Part shown: positions 37,928 through 46,433 of the stretch, one piece after another
Position numbering within the stretch: the stretch's first letter is position 1
Layout of the letters: each line of letters opens with the position of its first letter
From: Bacillus sp. V3B
Lineage (GTDB): Bacteria; Bacillota; Bacilli; Bacillales; Cytobacillaceae
Assembly (NCBI RefSeq): GCF_024494465.1
Contig: NZ_JAETXM010000005.1
Location: 124,001-188,000 of the forward strand
Direction: 5' to 3'
Length of the DNA stretch: 64,000 nucleotides
Position numbers and translations under genes: made by a program
The notes under the pieces: generated by a model
Databases searched by the model: none
Seen by the model: the letters and a program-made list of their open reading frames with translations, nothing else
What the model was told of the DNA's origin: nothing

Positions 37928-39340
37928 ATGGTAGTTGGTGATTTTCCTATTGATACAGACACTATAGTTATTGGTTCAGGTCCTGGTGGATATGTTGCAG
38001 CCATTCGTGCTGCCCAATTAGGACAAAAAGTAACAATTATTGAAAAAGAGCATATCGGAGGCGTTTGTTTAAACGTCGGTTGTATTCCTTCGAAAGCGGT
38101 TATTGCAGCAGGACATCGTTACGAAACAGCGAAGCATTCTGATGCGTATGGGATTTCAGCTGAAAATGTAACAGTTGATTTTTCAAAAGTTCAAGAATGG
38201 AAATCTAGTATCGTTAAAAAGTTAACGGGCGGTGTTGAAGGACTATTAAAAGGAAATAAAGTAGATATTGTTCGTGGTGAAGCATTCTTTGTTGATAGTA
38301 ATTCCCTACGTGTGATCAGTGATAATTCTTCTCAAACGTATAACTTTAAAAATGCAATTGTCGCAACAGGTTCTCGTCCGATTGAATTGCCTACTTTCAA
38401 ATATTCTAAACGTGTTCTTGACTCTACTGGTGCGCTTGCTTTACAAGAAGTTCCAGGGAAGATCATTGTAATTGGTGGCGGTGTTATCGGAGTCGAACTT
38501 GGTGGTGCTTATGCTAATTTTGGTACACAAGTAACCATTTTAGAGGGAGCAGATGATATTTTAAGCGTTGGTTTTGAAAAACAAATGTCTGCACTCGTTA
38601 AGCGCAACTTGAAGAAAAACGGTGCGGAAATCTATACAAAAGCAATGGCTAAAGGTGTGGAAGAAACAGATAATGGTGTTGTCGTAACATTTGAAGCAAA
38701 AGGTGAAGAAAAGAAAATTGAAGCTGATTACGTTTTCGTCATGGTTGGTCGACGCCCTAACACAGATGAAATGGGTCTAGAACAAGCTGGAGTGAAGATG
38801 ACTGATCGTGGCATTATTGAAATTGACAAACAATGTCGTACAAATGTAAGCAATATTTATGCCATCGGAGATATTGTTTCTGGTCCTCAATTAGCGCATA
38901 AAGCATCTTATGAAGCCAAAATTGCTGCTGAAGCAATTGCTGGTCATGCATCTGAAATTGATTATTTAGGAATTCCAGCTGTTGTATTCTCAGATCCTGA
39001 ACTTGCAACTGTTGGTTATCTTGAAAAAGATGCAAAAGATGAAGGGATCGAAGTGACAACTGCAAAATTCCCATATGCAGGAAACGGTCGTGCTTTATCA
39101 CTCGACAGTACAGATGGCTTTGTAAAATTAGTCACGCGTAAAGAAGATGGGGTGGTCATTGGTGCGCAAATTGCCGGTGCTAATGCATCTGATATTATTT
39201 CTGAATTAGGACTAGCTGTTGAAGCTGGAATGACTGCAGAAGATATAGCCTTAACCATTCATGCACATCCAACTCTTGGAGAAATGACAATGGAAGCGGC
39301 TGAAGTTGCTTTAGGAACACCGATTCATGTTTTAAAATAA
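37928..39340 (+). CDS. pdhD: dihydrolipoamide dehydrogenase (E3)
   Basis: FAD/NAD enzyme that reoxidises the dihydrolipoyl arm; it also serves 2-oxoglutarate and branched-chain complexes. 470 residues. FAD-binding [17 protein letters not shown], the redox disulfide in [14 protein letters not shown], the NAD site [19 protein letters not shown], and the C-terminal His-Glu pair in [15 protein letters not shown] are all intact. Start ATG at 37928, GGAGG within the last pdhC codons. A long two-tier hairpin with T6 follows. Confidence 0.97.
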   Translation: MVVGDFPIDTDTIVIGSGPGGYVAAIRAAQLGQKVTIIEKEHIGGVCLNVGCIPSKAVIAAGHRYETAKHSDAYGISAENVTVDFSKVQEWKSSIVKKLTGGVEGLLKGNKVDIVRGEAFFVDSNSLRVISDNSSQTYNFKNAIVATGSRPIELPTFKYSKRVLDSTGALALQEVPGKIIVIGGGVIGVELGGAYANFGTQVTILEGADDILSVGFEKQMSALVKRNLKKNGAEIYTKAMAKGVEETDNGVVVTFEAKGEEKKIEADYVFVMVGRRPNTDEMGLEQAGVKMTDRGIIEIDKQCRTNVSNIYAIGDIVSGPQLAHKASYEAKIAAEAIAGHASEIDYLGIPAVVFSDPELATVGYLEKDAKDEGIEVTTAKFPYAGNGRALSLDSTDGFVKLVTRKEDGVVIGAQIAGANASDIISELGLAVEAGMTAEDIALTIHAHPTLGEMTMEAAEVALGTPIHVLK

Positions 39341-39364
39341 AGTAGGACAAGAATATAAAAAAGG

Positions 39365-39457
39365 CTGCTCATAAAGGGACTGACTTCCATATAAACGATA
39401 TCTTTTTAATTATAGATATCGTTTTGTGGAGTCTACTACCTTTATGAGCAGTTTTTT
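39365..39457 (+). terminator. two-tier hairpin terminator of pdhABCD
   Basis: Outer stem CTGCTCATAAAGG (39365-39377) / CCTTTATGAGCAG (39439-39451), then TTTTTT. Inner stem AAACGATATCT (39393-39403) / AGATATCGTTT (39414-39424). The intervening GACTtCCA / TGGAGTC segments also pair. The whole forms one long, nearly continuous stem of about 87 nt. Confidence 0.8.
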
Positions 39458-39509
39458 GTTAAAGGGGCTTTTTGATCATTATTTCTCAACTAAAATAACA
39501 GTCCATTCT

Positions 39510-39893
39510 TTAATAAGCGTCTGATAGAACATTTGCAATGGGTGTTACAATTTCATCAATGGTTACTTTATTACCTTTTATTTCTACAATTACTTGATCC
39601 TTATAATAAACCAATAGAGCGGGGCAATGGTTTATTTGAAAAATATGAGTATAATCTCTCATCTCAGAAGCTGAGAGAATTTTCATATTTTTTACTTCTT
39701 CTGGATAGTCTTGTTTTAATTGTATAATGGCATCGTAATAGGAAATCTCTTGTTCGTAATGCTCTTCGTCAGAAAAAAATACAATCTGTTTCGTGTTTTG
39801 GTCACTACTCCATGAATTGATTGACTCTTTTCTATCACATGACATGATAAGTAAAAGAGTAAAAGCCACTATTAAGATGGATTTCTCTTTCAT
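39510..39893 (-). CDS. putative lipoprotein with possible thioredoxin-like fold
   Basis: A 127-residue predicted lipoprotein: signal MKEKSILIVAFTLLLIMSC with lipobox LIMSC. The mature part alternates strands and helices (QIVFFSDEEHYEQE ... INHCPALLVYYKDQVIVEIKG). The CPALLVYY segment looks like the cis-Pro loop of thioredoxin folds, but no CxxC is present, so it is not an oxidoreductase in the usual sense. From memory such short proteins are sometimes annotated as small peptidoglycan-associated lipoproteins in Bacillus. GAGG lies 10 nt before the ATG. Confidence 0.65.
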   Translation of the reverse strand: MKEKSILIVAFTLLLIMSCDRKESINSWSSDQNTKQIVFFSDEEHYEQEISYYDAIIQLKQDYPEEVKNMKILSASEMRDYTHIFQINHCPALLVYYKDQVIVEIKGNKVTIDEIVTPIANVLSDAY

Positions 39894-40095
39894 TTATACA
39901 TTGCCTCGCTTTACTTTTTCTCTTCCTCTTCCTAAATAAATATCATATAGACTAAATATATAATGATAAAATCATGATATCATAAAAAATTGGGATTATA
40001 TGTATTATTATGTACTTGTTACATAAATGAAAAATAAGTAAGAGAGTGTTTACATATATTAAATGTAAAATATATTAGCTTAATGGTGGTGTTAT

Positions 40096-40335
40096 ATGCG
40101 GATCTATACGGTCGTTATCATACAATTTATGGTGTGGAGTGGTTTTTCATTTATTGAATGGTTATCAACATATGACGGGATTATTTATAAAATCACTATG
40201 TTTTTTATCTTTTTTTATCTTGCCATTATGATAGGTAATAAGATCATTCAGTCTAATAAAAAAACAATGTTCACGACTCTTTTAAGTTTATGTCTTTATA
40301 GTATTTTTCATGTAGTGATGATCAGTATCTGGTAA
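40096..40335 (+). CDS. small membrane protein, 79 aa
   Basis: Highly hydrophobic protein with about three membrane segments (VVIIQFMVWSGFSFIEWL; ITMFFIFFYLAIMIG; TTLLSLCLYSIFHVVMIS) and a Lys-rich loop. GGTGGTG precedes the ATG. No family recognised. It lies alone between the lipoprotein and the DUF1885-like gene, to both of which it is oppositely oriented. Confidence 0.6.
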   Translation: MRIYTVVIIQFMVWSGFSFIEWLSTYDGIIYKITMFFIFFYLAIMIGNKIIQSNKKTMFTTLLSLCLYSIFHVVMISIW

Positions 40336-40376
40336 AGGTATTTCACGAAAGTCGTACCTTTACCAGATCGATAAAC

Positions 40377-40811
40377 TTATTTTCTACGGTAATAGTACAT
40401 GATACGGCCGTTAAATAAATGTAACTCTCCTTGAAGTTTTTTGGCAATGAATTTACAGAATTCATTTGCTTTCCCTTTATCTCCATAGGTGGAGAATTTT
40501 GATAATGTTATTTTGATAAACGTTTGTGATGATTCCTTATGGTTTTCATCTGTGAGGTTTTCTTGCTCAATAAAAATGAAGATTTCACGGTAGCGATCAT
40601 CATTTGAAAATAAATGAATCTCGTTATTGTTATCGTTTGGCTGTTCCTTCATTTCATATGGAAAGGCTGCTTGTTCGTATTTCCAATTAACTTGGCTAGC
40701 TGTTTTTGCGGTGATTTCTTTGTAGTATTCAAGGAGCTCTATCAGTTCATCAACTGATATTGTTTGTTTTGTTGAAGCAGGAACAAGTTTTATATAGGCA
40801 TTAATGGTCAT
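40377..40811 (-). CDS. DUF1885-like conserved protein
   Basis: Soluble 144-residue protein. The opening MTINAYIKLVPASTKQTIS and the stretch YKEITAKTASQVNWKYEQAAFPYE match what I recall of DUF1885, a Bacillus-specific family with a known fold and no known function. The ATG at 40811 is chosen because GGGG lies 6 nt upstream; the ATG at 40823 sits directly on the ribosome site. It ends in an Arg/Tyr-rich tail (RIMYYYRRK). Confidence 0.65.
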   Translation of the reverse strand: MTINAYIKLVPASTKQTISVDELIELLEYYKEITAKTASQVNWKYEQAAFPYEMKEQPNDNNNEIHLFSNDDRYREIFIFIEQENLTDENHKESSQTFIKITLSKFSTYGDKGKANEFCKFIAKKLQGELHLFNGRIMYYYRRK

Positions 40812-41009
40812 TTCTATCCCCATCCTTTTGTTGAACTTTAATGAATCAATGAAAGTTTAATAAAATATTACACTATTATTCTAACATTGTTCTAAAATTT
40901 ATGACAAATTTGAAAACTTTTCGGTAATAAATTGCATAAAGCATACTTTTTGAAATATAATTATATTCTAAAGATTATCTAAATATTAACCAAGAGAGGA
41001 GCTAAGAAA

Positions 41010-41309
41010 ATGGAAATATTTGATAAACTATATGATGAAGATGAAAATGTTAAAGTTCGTTTTATCGGATTTATGACTGAACTTAATCGTTATGATTTTG
41101 GAATTGTTTATACTACTTTATTTTTTGGTAAGCCTCTTGTCGTTTGTATGCAAACTGGCCGTTCTACACTCCTCGATCCAGCAGACCTCGCAGATATTGA
41201 TTATTTACAGAAGGTATTTAATGTTGAAAACCATCAGCAAGCAGCAGATTTAGCAGAGTTCTTTTCTGAATCTTTACCAAGTCTACCGTATGAACCACAG
41301 TATTATTAA
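41010..41309 (+). CDS. DUF3055 family protein
   Basis: A 99-residue soluble protein of the DUF3055 type: RFIGFMTELNRYDFGIVYT, FFGKPLVVCMQTGRSTLLDP and an acidic C-terminal helix (LAEFFSESLPSLPY). The function is unknown. GAGAGGAGCTAAGAAA precedes the ATG. It lies immediately upstream of the SR1 RNA gene in the same direction but with a separate SR1 promoter. Confidence 0.72.
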   Translation: MEIFDKLYDEDENVKVRFIGFMTELNRYDFGIVYTTLFFGKPLVVCMQTGRSTLLDPADLADIDYLQKVFNVENHQQAADLAEFFSESLPSLPYEPQYY

Positions 41310-41433
41310 GGAAACATACGGGTTGGATCAATCTTTAAGTTAATAAAGACGTTATCGCCGGACAAACTATTATGGTTTTGATGGGGATAACGTTTTTTTG
41401 ATATTGAGTTTATTTATTCCATAATATTTTAAA

Positions 41434-41481
41434 TGTGTTATACAATTTGAGCTTGATTTTTTAATTGTGTTATATTATTAT
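41434..41481 (+). promoter_or_regulatory. SR1 promoter with two CcpN boxes
   Basis: -35 TTGATT (41453-41458), 17-bp spacer, -10 TATTAT (41476-41481). TGTGTTATACA (41434-41444) and TGTGTTATATT (41466-41476) both match the CcpN operator consensus TRTGHYATAYW exactly. One lies upstream of the -35, the other overlaps the spacer and the first base of the -10. In B. subtilis SR1 is repressed by CcpN under glycolytic conditions. The two boxes are 32 bp apart, about three helical turns. Confidence 0.8.
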
Positions 41482-41547
41482 AGATTTATAGAAAATAAAG
41501 CGTTTACTTAATAAGGTCATAATCATAATGATAAGGAGATGGAATTA

Positions 41548-41670
41548 ATGGGAACTATCGTATGTCAAGAATGCAACGCAACATTGGATCATTTTGAGGA
41601 TGAAAAAGTAACGGTTCTTTATTCTTCGAATTGTAATTGTTGTAAACATGAAAAAATCGATCAAAAATAA
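41548..41670 (+). CDS. sr1P: SR1-encoded peptide SR1P (GapA-interacting)
   Basis: 40-residue peptide MGTIVCQECNATLDHFED followed by EKVTVLYSSNCNCCKHEK. The start MGTIVCQ, the two Cys pairs and EDEKVT match B. subtilis SR1P, which binds GapA and stimulates RNase J1 recruitment to RNA. AAGGAGATGGAATTA gives a strong ribosome site. The four or five cysteines suggest a metal-binding knuckle. Its presence identifies the surrounding RNA as SR1. rnjA, the functional partner's gene, is 9 kb upstream in this window. Confidence 0.9.
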   Translation: MGTIVCQECNATLDHFEDEKVTVLYSSNCNCCKHEKIDQK

Positions 41671-41693
41671 TCAATTGTTTTTATAAATTATAG

Positions 41694-41718
41694 CATGCAT
41701 ATCGCATGCTTTTTTTTA
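41694..41718 (+). terminator. SR1 terminator
   Basis: AGCATGC / GCATGCT stem followed by TTTTTTT. Confidence 0.85.
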
Positions 41719-41726
41719 TTTAGATT

Positions 41727-41778
41727 AAAACAAAAGAACGAGCCCTTTCGATGAAGAAAGGGCTCGTTCTTTTGTTTT
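41727..41778. terminator. 22-bp perfect terminator downstream of speA
   Basis: Arms 41727-41748 and 41757-41778 are exact complements (core GAACGAGCCCTTT / AAAGGGCTCGTTC), 8-nt loop, A/T-rich ends on both strands. It sits 9 nt past the SR1 terminator, so the convergent SR1 and speA transcripts are doubly insulated. Confidence 0.9.
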
Positions 41779-41834
41779 TGGGGCTGGCTAAAGACTTCGT
41801 CGGTTAATTAAGGCGTTTAAGTTTTTCTCTTTTT

Positions 41835-43304
41835 CTACTTTATAGCTCTATGTTCTTTAATAACACGAAGCATTTTGAAGTCATAATCCTCTGGTCCTTG
41901 GACAGGGAGTCCGGCTTCCATATTTTTCTTAATGTAAAGAAGGTTGTCGCTTGTGATGATTTCTCCGGGTATAAAAATTGGAATACCCGGAGGATACACC
42001 ATGATGAACTCAGCAATAATCCTTCCCTCAGATTGATCAAAGGGAATAAGTTCAGTTTCGGAATAAAACGCCTCTCTTGGGGAAACAGCCAAGAGAGGTA
42101 TATCAGGAAGAAGAACCTTAGTTTCTATTTTTTCAGCAAGTATATGTCGCTCCTTAGCTAATTGTTTTAGAGCTGCAACTAAAATGTCTGCTTCTCTTTC
42201 TGAGTCACCAGGGGTAATGATGCAAAGGATATTATATAAATCAGACATTTCAACTTCTATATTATAATGTTCACGTAACCACTTTTCTACATCATATCCA
42301 GACATTCCCAGATTCTTTACAGAAATGATTAATTTGGTAGGATCATAATCATGAGCAGCTTCTGTTTCTAAAATTTCTTCGCCGATACATTTGATGTGCT
42401 CAATTTCATTGATTTGCTGTCGGATTGAGTTAGCCAGTTGGATGGAATGATCCGCGAGCTTTCTTCCGTTAGTTGCAAGTTCTTTTCTTGCTACATCTAA
42501 AGAGGCGAGCAACAAATAAGAAGTTGAAGTCGTTGTCAGCATACTGAGAATCGATTGTACTCGTTTATAGGAAACAAGCTTTCCTTTTAGATTAAGAATA
42601 GAGCTTTGTGTCATGGAACCACCCAATTTGTGAACACTTGTTGCGGCCATATCTGCACCTGCTTGCATAGCGGATAAAGGTAGTTCATCATGAAAGTGAA
42701 TGTGTACCCCGTGTGCTTCATCTACTAATACAGGAACATCATACGAGTGGGAAATTTCAACGATACTTTTTAAATCAGCTGAAACACCGAAGTAAGTTGG
42801 GTTAATAACCAATAACGCTTTTGCATCTGGATGTTGTTCGAGAGCTCGTTTGACAGACTCGATTGTAATTCCGTGAGAAATACCAAGTTCCTTATCAATT
42901 TCTGGGTGAATAAAGATTGGAATAGCGCCAGAGAACACAACAGCAGACATAATGGATTTATGGACATTTCGAGGTACAATGATTTTATCTCCAGGCCCAC
43001 ATACAGCCATGATCATGGCCATAATAGCTCCGCTTGTACCTTGTACTGAAAAGAATGTATGATCAGCACCGAAAGCCTCAGCGGCTAAATCTTGTGCCTC
43101 TTTAATGATCCCCTTTGGTTGATGTAAGTCGTCAAGGGGACCAATATTAATTAAGTCGATCGATAATGCATTATTACCAATAAATTCTCGGAATTCCGGT
43201 GCCATTCCATTTCCTTTTTTATGTCCAGGTATATGAAATTGAACAGGCTCTTTTTTTGTATGTTCAAGTAGTCCGCTAAATAACGGTGTACGATGTTGAG
43301 ACAA
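41835..43304 (-). CDS. speA: arginine decarboxylase (fold-III PLP enzyme)
   Basis: First step of the agmatine route to putrescine and spermidine. 489 residues, the length of B. subtilis SpeA. Features of the Orn/Lys/Arg decarboxylase family: HIPGHKKGNGM at the N-terminus, PLP-binding DEAHGVHIHFH, Schiff-base Lys in SVHKLGGSMTQSS, and the C-terminal YPPGIPIFIPGE. Lysine decarboxylase activity cannot be excluded from sequence, but the position next to SR1 (as in B. subtilis) favours SpeA. ATG at 43304, AGGTGTGGTAATCAA upstream. Confidence 0.93.
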   Translation of the reverse strand: MSQHRTPLFSGLLEHTKKEPVQFHIPGHKKGNGMAPEFREFIGNNALSIDLINIGPLDDLHQPKGIIKEAQDLAAEAFGADHTFFSVQGTSGAIMAMIMAVCGPGDKIIVPRNVHKSIMSAVVFSGAIPIFIHPEIDKELGISHGITIESVKRALEQHPDAKALLVINPTYFGVSADLKSIVEISHSYDVPVLVDEAHGVHIHFHDELPLSAMQAGADMAATSVHKLGGSMTQSSILNLKGKLVSYKRVQSILSMLTTTSTSYLLLASLDVARKELATNGRKLADHSIQLANSIRQQINEIEHIKCIGEEILETEAAHDYDPTKLIISVKNLGMSGYDVEKWLREHYNIEVEMSDLYNILCIITPGDSEREADILVAALKQLAKERHILAEKIETKVLLPDIPLLAVSPREAFYSETELIPFDQSEGRIIAEFIMVYPPGIPIFIPGEIITSDNLLYIKKNMEAGLPVQGPEDYDFKMLRVIKEHRAIK

Positions 43305-43563
43305 TTGATTACCACACCTTTTTATTTTAAATTAATTAAATAAGTTCATCTTAAGCATGCTAGTATAGATGTAATAGAAGTAATATGTTTTATTCGTCAC
43401 AAAACATATGAATTATAGCATTATTACAATTCCTTGCATAGGTTTTTTAAAAAAGTAAGGACTTGAATTTTTTAACTTCACCGTTCATATATTTTTTTAT
43501 TTTAATTGTTCTTCTTATTATGGTCTTTCTAAACCATTTTTAAATAATAAAAGGAGAATAGTG
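43305..43563. other. AT-rich region upstream of speA
   Basis: No supported gene. On the minus strand GCTATAATTC near 43410 offers a -10 TATAAT for speA, but no good -35 lies 16-18 bp upstream of it. Together with the decayed gene that follows, 587 bp here lack an intact CDS. Confidence 0.5.
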
Positions 43564-43879
43564 ATGAAAAGTGAAAGAGGTCTTGTATCATTTTTAAATA
43601 CTAATATAGGGGAGGCGAAAAAGATGAAGTGAGATACATACATAGTAAATATTGAAAAAAAGAGGGTGATAATGAGCGATTAAAAGGTTATCTAAGCTAG
43701 GATATATCTAAGAGAAAAAGGATGAAGGAAGCATTTGTACAAGAAGACCGGGTTATGGGGATTATTAAAGATGTCTATAACGTTGAGGATAGCATTTGCA
43801 AGAATCAATGGGTAGAGCTAAAGGCGTTGTCGTAATTGGGAAGAAAATGAAAATGAAACGAATGAATAATAAAAAGTAA
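43564..43879 (+). pseudogene. decayed small gene upstream of yktA
   Basis: A good ribosome site (AAAAGGAGAATAGTG) precedes an ATG at 43564, but the frame stops after 22 codons (MKSERGLVSFLNTNIGEA...). Protein-like text continues through stops in the same frame (DTYIVNIEKK, ARIYLREKG). It resumes in another frame at 43722-43835 (MKEAFVQEDRVMGIIKDVYN), then in a third at 43796-43879 (LQESMGRAKGVVVIGKK). This looks like one gene of about 100 codons broken by several stops and at least two frameshifts. The parent family is not recognised. Confidence 0.4.
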
Positions 43880-43891
43880 GGGATGAAGGAA

Positions 43892-44167
43892 ATGGAGTAT
43901 CAGTATCCGATTGATCATGATTGGTCAACAGAAGAAGTTGTTGATGTTATACACTTTTTTGAGACAATTGAACGCGCATATGAAAAGGGTGTAAAGCGAG
44001 AGCAATTACTTAGTGTTTACAGAAGGTTTAAGGAAATTGTTCCAGGTAAAGCACAAGAAAAGAAACTTTGTTCAGAGTTTGAAGAGGTAAGTGGCTATTC
44101 CTCTTACCGTACAATAAAAAAAGGAAAAGAATCTGATTTGGGTGCAATAATTAGAATGCAACCATAA
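43892..44167 (+). CDS. yktA: UPF0223 family protein YktA
   Basis: A 91-residue helical protein: [35 protein letters not shown] and [14 protein letters not shown] are the UPF0223 pattern, close to B. subtilis YktA. The function is unknown. The ATG at 43892 is chosen because AAGGG is 9 nt before it, while the ATG at 43883 abuts the ribosome site. The stop codon lies at the edge of a long palindrome shared with yktB. Confidence 0.88.
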   Translation: MEYQYPIDHDWSTEEVVDVIHFFETIERAYEKGVKREQLLSVYRRFKEIVPGKAQEKKLCSEFEEVSGYSSYRTIKKGKESDLGAIIRMQP

Positions 44168-44257
44168 CTAAGTGCATATAATGAAAAATAAACAAATCCT
44201 CCTAAATCATTATAGGTTTAGGAGGTGGTATTCCAAGTTCATTATATGCATTTAGTT
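44166..44257. terminator. two-tier palindrome spanning yktA and yktB stop codons
   Basis: Outer arms of 20 bp (44166-44185 and 44238-44257) pair with a single G.U. Inner arms CCTCCTAAA (44198-44206) and TTTAGGAGG (44217-44225) form a second stem. Only the minus strand has a T-rich run after the inner stem (GATTTGTTTATTTTT). The yktA stop codon overlaps the left edge and the yktB stop codon lies in the right arm. Confidence 0.75.
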
Positions 44258-44884
44258 CCAGTTATATGCCAATTTGTATAAAGGATATAATTCCTTAAAT
44301 ACGGATTGGGCTTGTTCAAGAAATTGTTGCCCAGACATGTGGATCGCTTTTTCTCTAGGAATTTGAAAGCCGCATAGTATTTCCGCTTTTTTGATCGTTT
44401 GTAAACGGACAAACATGTTTGTCAAATCCTCTTTGGAAAGCCGCTTGTGTTTTTGTACATTAGGTTTCATATGGTCAACGGACCAAACAAAATCCTTTGG
44501 AATCTTTTGATGAATCTGGTTAACTTGTGATTGAAGTATTTTTCCATATTCGGATTTTTGTGGGGCTTCATAAATCATGGCAAACCAAATAAACACATGG
44601 GTCCCCCATAATCCAATCTGAAAATGTGGTAACATCTTGTAGCCTCTTGGATTGCTAGAAAACGCTACCCATGTATCGTTTGGAGGATTTATTTTCCGAC
44701 GTGCATGTTTTGCAACATGTGCAAACATTTCTTCACCTATCATAGCCGAAAACGTTGGAGTGAAATGGTCACCAAGTGCATGAAGCTTTGGTCGAATATG
44801 TGTTTTCAAAGCATCCATACGATTTTCTAATCCATCTATCGAAAAAACATCAAAATCAGAATGGGTAAATCCCGTAAAAGACAT
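44252..44884 (-). CDS. yktB: UPF0637 family protein YktB (DUF1054)
   Basis: Soluble 210-residue protein matching B. subtilis YktB. FTHSDFDVFSIDGLENRM, HARRKINPPNDTWVAFS and PHFQIGLWGTHVFIW are characteristic of DUF1054, whose role is unknown. AGGAGGTTAGTTAG precedes the ATG. It is convergent to yktA, the same neighbour pair as in B. subtilis. Confidence 0.88.
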   Translation of the reverse strand: MSFTGFTHSDFDVFSIDGLENRMDALKTHIRPKLHALGDHFTPTFSAMIGEEMFAHVAKHARRKINPPNDTWVAFSSNPRGYKMLPHFQIGLWGTHVFIWFAMIYEAPQKSEYGKILQSQVNQIHQKIPKDFVWSVDHMKPNVQKHKRLSKEDLTNMFVRLQTIKKAEILCGFQIPREKAIHMSGQQFLEQAQSVFKELYPLYKLAYNWN

Positions 44885-45184
44885 CTAACTAACCTCCTGT
44901 TACTTTGTCAAACATTGTATCATAAAGACTAATAAACAAGAAGAAAGTTGTCTGTAGCATAATGTGAAATTTGTATGATCACTATTTTAAGAGATATGAC
45001 TGAAGTAAAAAGCCTCTTACTTACAGCTTCTAATTATTCGGTTGATGACCGTAATATCAAAGTTTTTTTCTAATAGGCAAGTGTGCAAATTAGTTGCAAG
45101 AGCAAGGTTTTCCACATAATATAATAATAAGAATAATCAGACTCTTTGGAGAAGTGAAATAAAATTGGAAGGGGTGTACTGTCA
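44885..45184. other. intergenic region, nothing recognised
   Basis: 300 bp between the divergent yktB and ykzI. AT-rich, with no ORF with a ribosome site, no strong hairpin and no near-consensus promoter. Confidence 0.4.
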
Positions 45185-45379
45185 ATGAAACAAGTGATGA
45201 ATTCAGTGAAGAAAAAAGCGATTGAAAAGGAGAGAAAAGCTGTACTAAAAATGGAAATGGATTATGAGCTAGCTGTTCTTTTTGAGGCAATGGGAGATAA
45301 TAATGAAAACAAGAAAAAAGAAAGTAAAAAGAGGTTAGAGATGATTAGACAGGAACTTCTTATGTTAAAGGCTCTGTAA
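45185..45379 (+). CDS. ykzI: YkzI-like small helical protein
   Basis: A 64-residue, highly charged protein predicted to be one or two coiled-coil helices (VKKKAIEKERKAVLKMEMD; KRLEMIRQELLMLKAL). Its position between yktB and the IMPase gene equals that of B. subtilis ykzI, and the length agrees. Function unknown. GAAGGGGTG is the ribosome site, and a terminator follows. Confidence 0.7.
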   Translation: MKQVMNSVKKKAIEKERKAVLKMEMDYELAVLFEAMGDNNENKKKESKKRLEMIRQELLMLKAL

Positions 45380-45432
45380 AAAGAAAAAGGGGAAAGAAAT
45401 AGAAAATGATGAAATTATTTTTTGATTAGAAG

Positions 45433-45468
45433 CGAACTCTTCTGTAAGAATGAAAGAGTTCGTTTTTT
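45433..45468 (+). terminator. ykzI terminator
   Basis: CGAACTCTT / AAGAGTTCG 9-bp stem then TTTTTTAT. Confidence 0.85.
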
Positions 45469-45564
45469 ATGTTTGGAAACACTAAAAATGGTTTTATTTG
45501 AAATAATAAACTAAAATGATTGTAATATTGTATTGGAATTTCGATTAAATCAAGGAGGGCGACA

Positions 45565-46365
45565 ATGACGAATTGGACTGAAATTGATATGAAAGCCAAA
45601 GAGTGGATTAATGAGGCAGGTAGGCTAATAAAAGACTCTTTTCCTAAAACGTTAGATATTCAAACAAAATCAAATCAAAATGATCTTGTTACTGAAATGG
45701 ATAAATCAACAGAACAATTTTTTATTCGTAAAATTCGTGAAACCTATCCAGAACATAAAATTATTGGTGAGGAAGGCTTTGGTGATGATTTAACATCGAC
45801 GGACGGGGTTATTTGGATTATTGATCCGATTGATGGAACAATGAATTTTGTGCATATGCAACGAGATTTTGCTATTTCAATAGGGATTTATGAAGATGGG
45901 ATAGGTCAAATTGGTTTAATCTATGATGTTGTTCGTGATGAATTATATCATGCAACAAAAAATAATGGTGTCTATATGAATAACACTCGGTTAAGTCCAT
46001 TAAAAAAAGGGCGTGTTTCAGAAGCGATTATTGGCATGAATGCGACATGGGTAACAGAGAATAAACGGATAAATCCTTCTATACTTGGAGCGCTTGTCAA
46101 AGATTTGCGTGGGACAAGATCATATGGATGTGCAGCAATTGAACTAGCATCAATTGCTGCAGGAAGGCTAGATGCTTATGTTTCATTGCGTTTAGCTCCA
46201 TGGGATTTTGCGGCTGGAATCATATTAATCGAAGAATTAGGCGGAGTAGTGACTGATTTAAGAGGGGAGCCATTGAATATTTTGGAGAAAAATTCAATTT
46301 TTATTTCAAAACCGGGACTGCATGAAGAAATTTTGAAAAGTTATTTAAGCAATGGAAATTGGTAA
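45565..46365 (+). CDS. yktC: inositol monophosphatase family phosphatase (YktC)
   Basis: Mg-dependent phosphatase of the IMPase/FBPase/CysQ superfamily, 266 residues. Metal and catalytic motifs: GEEGFGDD, IDPIDGTMNFVH and APWDFAAGIILIEELGG. B. subtilis YktC hydrolyses inositol-1-phosphate in vitro; the cellular substrate is uncertain. AAGGAGGGCGACA precedes the ATG. It is monocistronic and converges on ylaF, with an imperfect hairpin in between. Confidence 0.92.
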   Translation: MTNWTEIDMKAKEWINEAGRLIKDSFPKTLDIQTKSNQNDLVTEMDKSTEQFFIRKIRETYPEHKIIGEEGFGDDLTSTDGVIWIIDPIDGTMNFVHMQRDFAISIGIYEDGIGQIGLIYDVVRDELYHATKNNGVYMNNTRLSPLKKGRVSEAIIGMNATWVTENKRINPSILGALVKDLRGTRSYGCAAIELASIAAGRLDAYVSLRLAPWDFAAGIILIEELGGVVTDLRGEPLNILEKNSIFISKPGLHEEILKSYLSNGNW

Positions 46366-46433
46366 GTAAGTTAATCTTTTTTTGTTGAGAAGGATAAGGT
46401 CAGAACAGTCACCATTTTTTTTATACAATGGGG

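Larger units (their letters stand above)
41488..41718 (+). ncRNA. sr1: dual-function regulatory RNA SR1
   Basis: Transcript of about 230 nt deduced from the promoter at 41453-41481 and the terminator at 41694-41718 (AGCATGC-atatc-GCATGCT, T7). It lies between the pdh region and speA, as in B. subtilis, and contains the SR1P ORF. In B. subtilis the RNA pairs with ahrC mRNA, the activator gene of arginine catabolism, and blocks its translation. The ahrC target is outside this window, so the pairing cannot be tested. The start point is estimated from the -10. Confidence 0.8.

Noticed and set aside
40096-40335. Toxin or holin interpretation for the 79-aa membrane protein
   Set aside because: Hydrophobicity alone is not evidence; no antitoxin or antisense RNA partner was seen.
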